A stretch of 64,000 nucleotides of DNA from Acidobacteriota bacterium (GTDB taxonomy: Bacteria; Acidobacteriota; Terriglobia; Terriglobales; Acidobacteriaceae), in the NCBI GenBank assembly GCA_003225555.1, contig QIAM01000068.1:1-64000 (forward strand), in the 5' to 3' direction. Shown piece by piece: positions 8,163 to 15,465 of this stretch. A program made the translations under genes and the position numbers. Under the pieces are notes generated by a model. The model ran no database searches and was not told the DNA's origin. It was given only the letters and a program-made list of their open reading frames with translations. Position 1 is the stretch's first letter. Each line of letters opens with the position of its first letter.

Positions 8163-8507
8163 GTGACCCAGGACACAGTCACAATCTCGCCGGGGCCGCG
8201 CTTTCGAGCCGCCATGGTACTGGCTATCATCGCAGACGCAGTCCAGATTGTCGTTTTTCCCCTATTCGTAGAAGGCGCGTTGTCGCCCGCCGAGGATGTG
8301 CTTGATTTCGGCGTCGCAGCCTTGCTGGTTAGCCTTCTTGGCTGGCACTGGGAATTTCTGCCTTCGTTTCTAGCCAAGCTTGTGCCCGGAGTGGATCTAG
8401 TGCCCTTCTGGACGATGGCTGTTGCGAACGTCTATCGCAAATCCAAACAGATCGCGGCCGAAGAAGAACGTCGTCAACAGCATTCCGTACTCAATGGGCG
8501 AAGCTGA
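8163..8507 (+). CDS. Small membrane protein with basic tail
   Basis: No family recognised. The 114 residues include hydrophobic segments around residues 14-40 (AAMVLAIIADAVQIVVFPLF) and 48-62 (FGVAALLVSLLGW), and a shorter one near 79-89. The C-terminus is charged (KQIAAEEERRQQ). The start is GTG, with only a weak ribosome-binding site. Similar short membrane proteins are common in this kind of genome. Confidence 0.5.
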   Translation: MTQDTVTISPGPRFRAAMVLAIIADAVQIVVFPLFVEGALSPAEDVLDFGVAALLVSLLGWHWEFLPSFLAKLVPGVDLVPFWTMAVANVYRKSKQIAAEEERRQQHSVLNGRS

Positions 8508-8546
8508 AACGGAAAGAGAACCGCTTGAGGAACGAGAGAACGATGC

Positions 8547-9269
8547 GTGTCAAGAGGTCTGAAGACAGTTCCGATAGATCAGGGCGAGGAATGCCGTAAC
8601 GCAGTCGAGGATCTCAAAACCCTGCCGATTAATGTGTTTGAAGGAATCCCAGCATCGGCTAACTACAGGGCGTTGCCCGGGCAAATGAAGATTCTAGTGT
8701 CAACCCTTTGGAACGCAATTGTGGGTGTGGACACAACCGTGTCCAGGCTAGGGTCGACATGCGATCTGTTCTATGATCCCTGGGAAAAGCGAGAAGATGC
8801 TGCAATAGCCGAGAATTTTGAGATCTTAAGAGACGTGATTTCCGAGAGCTTTGGCTACAAGAGCAGAATCTGTCTCCGTGCAGCCAAGCCGTCGGAACAG
8901 GAGGTAGGATTGCAGTGGGCCGATCTGCTCGCCGGAGCATTCCGGCATTTTTTTGTCAGAAACGATGAGTCGCTGAATTGGGGCTCTTCTTACGATCTAA
9001 TTCCACAGGGATGTTGGAGCGAGCGATTCACCATCACTCCAGGCAGAACGGGAGAGATCATTGCTAAGAGGAGGAGACATCTGCCAGACGAGATAGCCGA
9101 ATTGTTCAATGCTTCTAGCGAGACCTACGCGACGATATTCAAAGATATTCTGACCCGGCAATCTCTGTCATTCTTTACGCATAAGGGGGAAAAAGATGGA
9201 TTCGGGTTGGGGAGTCTGTCCTGGAGGATGAGATGGACAACAACGACCCGTACGGTAAGTACTGGGTGA
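8547..9269 (+). CDS. Hypothetical protein with DUF3800-like C-terminal motif
   Basis: 240 residues from a GTG with AGGA and GAGAG upstream. The stretch ending in VGLQWADLLAGAFRHF resembles the end of DUF3800 proteins (consensus like QLADLLAGA), but the DESGD-type N-terminal motif of that family is missing. If related, it is truncated or diverged. The last 15 residues are rich in Arg and Thr and overlap a possible small ORF in another frame, so the true 3' end may have been shifted. Its function is unknown. It lies in the accessory region upstream of the integrase. Confidence 0.45.
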   Translation: MSRGLKTVPIDQGEECRNAVEDLKTLPINVFEGIPASANYRALPGQMKILVSTLWNAIVGVDTTVSRLGSTCDLFYDPWEKREDAAIAENFEILRDVISESFGYKSRICLRAAKPSEQEVGLQWADLLAGAFRHFFVRNDESLNWGSSYDLIPQGCWSERFTITPGRTGEIIAKRRRHLPDEIAELFNASSETYATIFKDILTRQSLSFFTHKGEKDGFGLGSLSWRMRWTTTTRTVSTG

Positions 9270-9355
9270 CATACAGCAATGACAAGCGAATATTGCGCTG
9301 GCATAGCATGCTAAACCCTGCTTGGCATGGGACCGGAGGCGAAAGACGCTTATGA
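9233..9355 (+). CDS. Possible 40-residue ORF
   Basis: Starts MDNNDPYGKYWVTY and contains several aromatic residues. An ideal GGAGG ribosome-binding site lies five bases before its ATG, inside the end of the preceding gene. No family is recognised. It may be a real small gene or a displaced 3' end of the gene at 8547-9269. Confidence 0.25.
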   Translation: MDNNDPYGKYWVTYSNDKRILRWHSMLNPAWHGTGGERRL

Positions 9356-9424
9356 TCGGATCGCTGGCGACTCCTGCCGTGTCTTTTCGGCGAATCAATT
9401 GGCTCCGGCGGTATAAGGAATACT

Positions 9425-10222
9425 ATGGAGGCGTTCCTAAGTGCTGAGGAAGAAGCAGAGTTAGGAATTATTGTTCGCGCTGCCCACGACCTCTTTGAGA
9501 AAGCACTAAAGGGGGACAGGCCAGCCGCCTCAATTGTGGCGGCCTTGGTGGAAGGTCTGGTGCGGACCGCGCTGCTCCGTGCGAAGGAAGACCGGCGAAT
9601 GTCGTACTTGGATCAGTGGCGGCAGTTTTTGTCTTGGCTTCCCAGCGCGGTGGAGAGCACAGCCGAAAGAGAAAAGCCAGCGATTGCCGAAAGGGCGCTG
9701 CGGCAATTCAGACTCAGAGATGGCCGGGGCAAGCGGAAGCCGGTGCCTAGCATTCCGGGCGGAGCTAACTGCCTCTTAATGAAGGATGGAGAGCTCTGGT
9801 ATGCGAAGGTTCCATTTCAAGATCTGTCAGTTGTTCCCGACCATCCACTGATCGAATCAGGAACAACACTTGACCAGGGAGACCAGACCCCCGGTTCTGA
9901 AACGGTGTCCAGTGCGATAAGAACGGAACACGCTGTGTATCTGCGACCCTTTTATCCTCCTGGAGTTCTCAAGCGTGAATACAACAGGCTATTGCGTTCG
10001 CTACCACCAGCCGAGACTGAGACGGGTTCTATCGCGGAGAGCGAAGAAGAGATCGCCACTACGGTCAGCGACGTTCCTGCGGCGAGGCTACGGCGCTGGC
10101 TCAGAGAGGGCGTTACTCGGTCGGATCTGGCCCTACTGATAGCCGCATACCGCGCCGGCCTTACCGCGAAGGTCAGCAACCTCCCTCATCTTCACACCGA
10201 TCTTCACTGGGCCAAGCTGTAG
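9425..10222 (+). CDS. Hypothetical protein of the accessory region
   Basis: 265 residues, soluble, with no family recognised. The N-terminal third is helical and charged (SAEEEAELGIIVRAAHDLFEKALKG). A middle section has WYAKVPFQDLSV. The end is a short helical unit (AARLRRWLREGVTRSDLALL) that could be a small helix-turn-helix-like or oligomerisation segment. A terminator hairpin follows the stop directly, separating this gene from the ATPase gene downstream. Confidence 0.5.
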   Translation: MEAFLSAEEEAELGIIVRAAHDLFEKALKGDRPAASIVAALVEGLVRTALLRAKEDRRMSYLDQWRQFLSWLPSAVESTAEREKPAIAERALRQFRLRDGRGKRKPVPSIPGGANCLLMKDGELWYAKVPFQDLSVVPDHPLIESGTTLDQGDQTPGSETVSSAIRTEHAVYLRPFYPPGVLKREYNRLLRSLPPAETETGSIAESEEEIATTVSDVPAARLRRWLREGVTRSDLALLIAAYRAGLTAKVSNLPHLHTDLHWAKL

Positions 10223-10263
10223 CCCCTCGAAAAACCCGTTTTGCGGGAAGGGGTCCAGTTTTT
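10223..10263 (+). terminator. Intrinsic terminator
   Basis: Nested stem: CCCCT pairs with AGGGG, and inside it CCCG with CGGG around a TTTTG loop. TTTTT follows at 10259-10263. It begins one base after the preceding stop codon. Confidence 0.6.
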
Positions 10264-10400
10264 GTCAGAATCGAACGGTGCATCCGATATAGGACTAGCG
10301 ACCTCGCTGAATTTCTCGACCGCAATTCGGTAAGCCCTGGGAGGCCGACCGAACCTGGATCCTCAGCGGGTCTTGTAGAGAGAGAGGAACAGAGCCAGTC

Positions 10401-12062
10401 ATGAGCTTCGTTCGGCCCGATCTAGAGCAGGTTCTACTGGGCAATTTCCTCATGGACCCGAGTCTTCTGACCCCGGACTTGGGCCTGCTGGAAGGAGCGT
10501 TCAACAATTCTAGCAACTGTGTCATCTTTCGGCACATGCAGGCACTCGTCCGGGCGAGCCAGCCCTTGGATTTGCATGTTTTGACAGACAGACTTGAGTC
10601 GTCAGGGGAACTCGAAGGCATAGGAGGAATTGCACGCATCGGCGAACTGATAACTGGAGTGGTAGAGCGCAACGATACTGAAATTCGTGCTTATGTAGAG
10701 ATCTTAAACCGATGCTGTCTGGAACGTGAGATCAGCCGGTGCTGTGAAGCATTGCTGTGGTGCGCAAGCAATGAGGGAGTCTTCAACGAAAAGATCCTGG
10801 CTAATCTGGAAAATCTTTCCGCCCGCCTTAGGAATGGAGTTCGAGCAGAAAACAAATTGAACTTCCAAACCGCCGCTGACATATCGGTCCAAATCCCGGA
10901 CGCGGTGTCCTGGATCGCGAAACCGTGGGTGGTTGCGGGAGGACTAACGGATCTTTCGGGCAAGGCAAAATCTGCTGGAAAGACAACCTTCGTGCTTCAC
11001 ATGGTCGCGGCAGTACTTGAGGGGACTCATTTCCTAGGTGAGGCCACCAAGAAGACGCCGGTTGTCTACCTGACGGAACAGCCACTCGCCTCTTTCCGCG
11101 AAGCCCTTCGGGGTGCCTACTTGCTCGATCGACAGGACTTGTCGATCCTAGCCTGGGGCGACGCCCGGAAGGTGGGCTGGAACCTAGCGGTGGACGCGGC
11201 CATCCGGGAATGTAAACGGATAGGAGCGCGCCTTCTGGTTGTTGATACCTTTCCCCAATTCGCGCAGCTTCTAGGCGATAGCGAGAACAACGCTGGAGAC
11301 GTTCTGGCAGCGCTCAGTCCATTGCAGGGTGCAGTGGAGCAGGGAGTCTCGGTGCTAATGGTTCGCCATGAACGCAAGAGTGGTGGCGACGTAGGCGATT
11401 CCGGCCGCGGCAGTTCGGCCTTTGCCGGTGCAGTCGACATAGTGCTGTCGATTCGGCGGCCGGAGGAGAATACCAGGCGAACGCTACGTCAGATCCAGGC
11501 ACGAGCTCGATTTTCTGAGACTCCTGAAGATATGACTATCGAATTGACTGCCGGCGGATACGTCTCCCACGGTCATGTCCGTAACGTTGCAGCGGCCACA
11601 GCGGAAACGGGGATTTTGAATGTGCTGCACGCAGACGAGGGAAAGGCAATAACCGAAAAGGAAATTGTCAAAGCCACAAAGTCGAGTCGTCCGACAATCC
11701 AAACAGTACTCGAGAGCCTTCTCTCGAGAAAGGAAATTGTGCGCGTTGGTGCAGGTAAGAAAGCAAATCCGTTCCGGTATTTTCGTCCGGAAATTGATTC
11801 TGCTCAAACATCATCCTATAAGGAGCAGCAAGAAATGGGGACCGAGAATGCGAACAACGCACCCGCACGAACGAGGCCACGTGCCCCGGAGGCTGTCGAA
11901 ACTTGCCCGTTGTGTGGCGAGTCGGGCTGGAGACCTTTGCCTGGTGGCGGAAGGGTTTGTGGGGTGTGCCACCCGAGTCCGCTTGAAACCGGCGAAGTTG
12001 CCGCTAATGAATCGTCCAAGTCTTGGACTCGAACGAGCACCACGAACGGGCTGGGGGGCTAA
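10401..12062 (+). CDS. DnaB-N domain / RecA-like AAA ATPase / zinc-ribbon fusion
   Basis: Probable replication ATPase of a mobile element. Residues 1-105 resemble the DnaB helicase N-terminal domain (EQVLLGNFLMDPSLL, then a VLTDRLESSGELEGIGG-like block). Residues 165-390 form a RepA/AAA_25-like RecA-fold ATPase with Walker A GKAKSAGKTT (187-196) and Walker B LLVVDTF (278-284). Around 405-460 is a winged-helix-like part (GKAITEKEIVKATKSSRPTI). The C-terminus carries a four-cysteine zinc ribbon (CPLC at 502-505 and CGVC at 520-523). Plasmid RepA and DnaB helicases do not normally have this combination. The ribbon-helix-helix gene follows after three bases. Confidence 0.7.
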   Translation: MSFVRPDLEQVLLGNFLMDPSLLTPDLGLLEGAFNNSSNCVIFRHMQALVRASQPLDLHVLTDRLESSGELEGIGGIARIGELITGVVERNDTEIRAYVEILNRCCLEREISRCCEALLWCASNEGVFNEKILANLENLSARLRNGVRAENKLNFQTAADISVQIPDAVSWIAKPWVVAGGLTDLSGKAKSAGKTTFVLHMVAAVLEGTHFLGEATKKTPVVYLTEQPLASFREALRGAYLLDRQDLSILAWGDARKVGWNLAVDAAIRECKRIGARLLVVDTFPQFAQLLGDSENNAGDVLAALSPLQGAVEQGVSVLMVRHERKSGGDVGDSGRGSSAFAGAVDIVLSIRRPEENTRRTLRQIQARARFSETPEDMTIELTAGGYVSHGHVRNVAAATAETGILNVLHADEGKAITEKEIVKATKSSRPTIQTVLESLLSRKEIVRVGAGKKANPFRYFRPEIDSAQTSSYKEQQEMGTENANNAPARTRPRAPEAVETCPLCGESGWRPLPGGGRVCGVCHPSPLETGEVAANESSKSWTRTSTTNGLGG

Positions 12063-12065
12063 ACA

Positions 12066-12623
12066 ATGGCAGTGCCAAGGCGGATTACAGTCCGTCTGGA
12101 CAACTCGCAAGTTGCTCACATCGAGAACATTAGGCGCGAGACGGGGAGTGACGTGAGCAGCATCATTGGGAGTGCACTGCGGGATAGTATCAACAGGCTC
12201 ACGAATGAGTCCCATCGGTCGGGCGGATCCGCGAGTAGCACCGTTCAAAGCCAGATCGCAACCAGCACGCCTTCTCAGGCGACTGGCGATCGTGGCGGCC
12301 TTCCCGGTGCGCCAGTCGCGCGTACAGACAGTTCAAAGGCGGCCACATCAATGTCCTCTGAATCCTGTCCGACAGTGGCGGTCAAGGCCGCAGCGGTGCA
12401 GTCTATGGCCGCTCGGCTAAGCTCGTCCTTGCCCGCTTCAATTGCCGAACTTGTAACTCAGGCGCGCGGTCTTGGCTCGGAGCTACGTCGGCTGCGAAGG
12501 CTCCAGTTCCAACGTATGGTTGCGGCATCGGTGGTCGCAGCGGAAGGCGGCGAAGGCTTCCGAGACGACGAACTCTACGTCGAACTCCTGCGGATCGGAC
12601 ACAAATTTAGCTTGCTCACCTGA
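12066..12623 (+). CDS. Ribbon-helix-helix protein with long helical tail
   Basis: 185 residues. The first 45 read as a ribbon-helix-helix DNA-binding unit: RRITVRLDNSQVAHIENI as the strand and first helix, then GSDVSSIIGSALRDSI as the second. A Ser/Thr-rich linker of about 60 residues follows, then a helical C-terminal half (LGSELRRLRRLQFQRMVAA). Placed three bases behind the ATPase gene, it could be the partner that binds the element's origin or promoter, as ParG/CopG-like proteins do on plasmids. That role is inferred from position only. Confidence 0.6.
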   Translation: MAVPRRITVRLDNSQVAHIENIRRETGSDVSSIIGSALRDSINRLTNESHRSGGSASSTVQSQIATSTPSQATGDRGGLPGAPVARTDSSKAATSMSSESCPTVAVKAAAVQSMAARLSSSLPASIAELVTQARGLGSELRRLRRLQFQRMVAASVVAAEGGEGFRDDELYVELLRIGHKFSLLT

Positions 12624-13088
12624 GCGTTTGGACTCCCCCTGTCTGACCGGGCGGGAAGTGGCTGAGGACCTGGACCCAGCGAACCGCAAGAGACATCTTC
12701 CGAATGATTCGATGAAAAGGCCCATGCGGGAGCGTCTCTCTCTTGATCTCAGTGGGTTAGCGCGCACCCGTGGCCTTTCGAGCATCCCAGAGTGGCAATT
12801 TTGGAGGCCATTCGTGCCAAGAAAGCTCGTTCTCTCCCGTAAGCGCCGTTACCCTCTACTCTCGAGTTTGCTCAACTAGCCATGCGGCTCTGAACCGTGT
12901 CTGACGAGACGAGCAAAGGCCGCCATACTGACGGAAGTCCGGGAGTCTGCACACGGCCTGCGGCTTGGCTAACGAGCCAACCCCACTGCGGCTCTGAGCG
13001 ACTTTGGCGGCCTAACCCTGTCTGACGTTTGATGCCAGGTTTTGAAGGTTGAGTCCCCAGTGAGCGGCCTCCTTAACTCTTCGGCTGG
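12624..13088 (+). other. 465-base stretch without a convincing gene
   Basis: I see no supported gene here. Short similar phrases recur (GTGTCTGACG near 12898 and CTGTCTGACG near 13018; TGCGGCTCTGA near 12885 and 12989), which may be remnants of a local duplication. It separates the ATPase/ribbon-helix-helix pair from the integrase unit and could hold an origin or attachment-related sites, but nothing specific supports that. Confidence 0.4.
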
Positions 13089-13271
13089 TCAGAACAGGCG
13101 CATCGGATGCTTTTTCCCAAACCACCAGAACGCGACTGCACCAAACACAAGTGCCGGAAGTGACCACACTCCAACCCTGAGAGCCGAACTGACCGGATGA
13201 TACGAAAACCGAGAATCACTCGCCGCAATCAGTGCGACCACACTGACCCAAGCGGCGCCCATTACTAGCAC
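13089..13271 (-). CDS. Small membrane protein, possibly a gene remnant
   Basis: 60 residues with two hydrophobic helices (MLVMGAAWVSVVALIAA and VWSLPALVFGAVAFWWF). The frame stays open upstream of the GTG at 13271 for about 40 more codons and reads plausibly (WPLSFEHKQLAV just before it). No ATG, GTG or TTG occurs there before a stop near 13400. Either the GTG start is right, or this is the 3' part of a longer gene whose front was lost. Confidence 0.3.
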   Translation of the reverse strand: MLVMGAAWVSVVALIAASDSRFSYHPVSSALRVGVWSLPALVFGAVAFWWFGKKHPMRLF

Positions 13272-13382
13272 AGCAAGCTGCTTGTGCTCGAACGACAGCG
13301 GCCACGCCCGCCTGATCCCTCGGCTTGCCAGGAAAGCCGCAGGAAACGCTGCCTCGTCGAGCTTCTCTTTTTTCTTGCAATT

Positions 13383-13398
13383 AACCTATCGTTAGGTT
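13383..13398. promoter_or_regulatory. Palindromic operator-like site before the integrase unit
   Basis: AACCTA-TCGT-TAGGTT, a perfect 6+4+6 palindrome, lies 15 bases before the start of the small basic protein. It falls between a TTGCAA (13375-13380) and a CATAAA (13399-13404) with an 18-base spacing, so a repressor bound here would block a promoter for the small protein and integrase. Confidence 0.45.
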
Positions 13399-13412
13399 CA
13401 TAAAAGAAGAGA

Positions 13413-13580
13413 GTGACTGACGTTAGCAAGGCGGCGAGCATTTTGGGGCGCAAGAGTGCAGAGTGCCGCACCAAGGAGTGGGGCAAGAAGGAATTTGTCC
13501 GTCGTATGCGTGAGTGGGGCAAACTTGGCGGCCGGCCAAAGGGTAGCGGAAAGAAGAAACCCAAGCGAGGTGAACAATGA
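13413..13580 (+). CDS. Small basic DNA-binding-type protein coupled to the integrase
   Basis: 55 residues from a GTG start, with a GAAGAG ribosome-binding sequence just upstream. Almost a third of the residues are Lys or Arg. The C-terminal part (LGGRPKGSGKKK) has an AT-hook-like Gly-Arg-Pro core. The middle has two WGK phrases (KEWGKKEF and REWGKLGG). Its TGA overlaps the integrase ATG (ATGA at 13577-13580), so the two are translated together. A recombination directionality factor or integrase accessory protein is the natural guess, but no known excisionase family is recognised. Confidence 0.6.
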   Translation: MTDVSKAASILGRKSAECRTKEWGKKEFVRRMREWGKLGGRPKGSGKKKPKRGEQ

Positions 13581-14658
13581 GCATCTACAAGCGCGGTGAA
13601 ATGTACTGGTACAAGTTCATGTGGAATGGCAAGACGGTGCGAGAGTCCACGAAGCAGGGGAATGACAAGGTTGCTCGACAGATGGAAGCCGCGCATCGCA
13701 CATCATTGGCAAAGGGCGAAGTGGGGATCCGCGAGAAGAAGCCCGCACCCTCACTGGCGAACTTCCTCAAGAATGATTTCGTTCCCTTCGTGAAAACGAA
13801 GCACGCAACCAAGCCCGGAACTGCGGAATATTACTCCGATGGTGCGAACATGGTTGGCAAGTGCGATTGGGCCTCAGAGCCTCTGGACAAGATCAGCGAC
13901 CAGCATGCGCAGCACTTCGCCGCTAAGTATGCTGCCCTCTCCGCCTCTCGCATCAATTGCGGCCTTCGCAGCGCCTTCGCCGCGCGCTCAATTTGGCTTT
14001 CGAGTGGGGGAAACTCGAACGGCCGGTGAAGATCACGCTGGCGAAAGGCGAACGGCAACGGGACACGGTACTTGCTGATGGCGACTGGGAGCGATATATC
14101 GTAGAGTGCCCTCAGCCTTGGCGTGATGCTGCCATTATCATTCGTGGCACAGGGATGCGCCCCGGCGAGGCGTTCGCTCTCCGGTGGGAGAACATCTATC
14201 TGAACGGTACAGGCGGGCTTATACAGGTCACAGAGGGCAAGACCAAGGCCGCTCGGCGTGTGCTGCCAATGGTCCCCGCCGTCTATGCGGCATTGAAGGC
14301 GAGACGAGAAAGGGCGGGAAATCCGGAAGGGGGCCGGCTGTTCCCCGCTTCCTCGCGGGAGGGACATTTCAACAAAGACACGGCCAAGGATCAGCACAAG
14401 CGCGCTCTGGACCGCGTCAATGCCAACGCGCAAGACAAGAGGGAACTCAAGCCCTTCCAGCCATACGTCCTGAGGCACACCGCCCTTACGCGACTAGCTG
14501 AGGCAGGCTGTGACGTGTTTACGCTGGCGCGCATCGCAGGACACTCCTCGATCACGATTACCCAGCGTTACGTTCACCCTCAGGCAGATGCGATTGAGCG
14601 GGCCTTCCAGAAGACGACGAAGGCAGCACTCCCCGCGCCTCCGACGGTGGGAGAGTAG
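13577..14658 (+). pseudogene. Tyrosine-recombinase integrase, frameshifted
   Basis: Phage-type site-specific integrase of about 360 residues, split by a -1 shift near 13975. The N-terminal part begins MSIYKRGEMYWYKF, an arm-binding domain usual in island integrases, and contains the SAM-like core-binding region. The second frame carries the whole catalytic domain: Arg in GTGMRPGEAFALRW, LRHTALTRLAE with the HxxR box, GHSSITITQRYVH with the second His and the Tyr nucleophile. The junction phrase INCGLRS, then LRRALNLAFEWGK, would read through if one base were restored. The tRNA-Leu gene lies 77 bases downstream. The shift could be real inactivation, programmed, or an error. Confidence 0.8.
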
Positions 14659-14735
14659 GCACAGCAAAAAACTGGGTGGACACAAAATTGGGCACAATAC
14701 CAAAGAGTACCAATCGGGGATCGGCACTAAATTGT

Positions 14736-14820
14736 TGGTGCGAAAGGGGGGACTCGAACCCCCACGGTTTTACCCGCCAGATCCTAAGTCTGGTGCGTCT
14801 GCCAATTCCGCCACTTTCGC
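14736..14820 (-). tRNA. tRNA-Leu (anticodon TAG)
   Basis: An 85-base class II tRNA with acceptor stem GCGAAAG/CTTTCGC, discriminator A and an encoded CCA (14736-14738 on the complement). The anticodon stem CCAGA/TCTGG encloses the loop CTTAGGA, with TAG as anticodon, which reads leucine CTA/CTN codons. The long variable arm and the T-arm GGTTCGAGTCC are present. Its 3' end faces the integrase gene, the usual geometry of an integration site. No second copy of the 3' end was found in the window. Confidence 0.92.
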
Positions 14821-14980
14821 AGGCGGTGAAGTCCTATAGAAAGTCTAGAGATAACCGCGCACGATGGCAATGCCATTGTAGGCGCAAGCACAGCGGTGGG
14901 ATGCAGTCACCGCCTCCTTTTCGGCGGAGCAACTTCTCGACAATGGGCGTACAATCAGGCCATAGTAAGGGGGTACGAAC

Positions 14981-15145
14981 ATGCTTCACCTACTTCGGAA
15001 GCTATGGCATGACGACGAGGGCCAAGACATCGCCGAGTATGCGGTAATGCTGGCCGTTATCCTGGTATTGGTCGTGGGTACGATCCGCCTGATCGGAAGC
15101 AATGCGAACAACGTGTTTTCTTCCGCAGCCAGTTCAATTCAATGA
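14981..15145 (+). CDS. Flp/Fap-type pilin (class IVb)
   Basis: 54-residue prepilin. A short basic leader (MLHLLRKLWHDDEG) is followed by QDIAEYAVMLAVILVLVVG, so cleavage after Gly14 gives the Gly/xxxxGlu-Tyr arrangement of Flp pilins recognised by TadV-type peptidases. The hydrophobic helix then ends in a short Ser/Asn-rich tail. AAGGGGG precedes the ATG. No tad/cpa assembly genes lie in the window, so the assembly machine must be elsewhere if the pilin is used. It lies just outside the tRNA-Leu that bounds the accessory region. Confidence 0.8.
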   Translation: MLHLLRKLWHDDEGQDIAEYAVMLAVILVLVVGTIRLIGSNANNVFSSAASSIQ

Positions 15146-15192
15146 AAAAGTGGCTCGGACGAACCGCTTCAGTCGCAGACAGCCGAACAAAG

Positions 15193-15335
15193 TAGCAATC
15201 GCCAGATACCGGCTGCGTGGACGACCTCGTAGAAAATGGCACTACTTACCACTACGTCGTAGTGGCGAAGATGCGCAAGGAATCACCAGTCCCTACCCGC
15301 ACATGGCAAACCTGCAAGTAAGCCTCCTTCCTTGA
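15193..15335 (+). pseudogene. Possible fibronectin type III domain remnant
   Basis: One frame gives LVENGTTYHYVVVAK (from 15236), and after a +1 shift near 15275 the next gives DAQGITSPYPHMANLQVSL to a stop at 15335. Together these match the last strands of a bacterial fibronectin type III domain (GTTYYYVVTAVD-G-ES-YSN). No start codon or upstream strands remain. The rest of the 15146-15465 gap shows nothing else. Confidence 0.3.
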
Positions 15336-15465
15336 ATGGCTCGTAGCTCGTTTGTGATTCCCTCGAACTGGTATAAGCTCGTATTCAGACTTCCTGGCTT
15401 TTCTACCAGCAATGGCGACGTTGCCCTGAAGCGCTGCCGCAACAACGATTGGATCAATGCAATTT

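Noticed and set aside
12020-12040. GGACTCGAAC phrase similar to the tRNA-Leu T-arm, considered as the second attachment site of the island
   Set aside because: Only ten bases match and they lie inside the ATPase gene. No longer copy of the tRNA 3' end was found to the left, so the far end of the island is unknown or outside the window.
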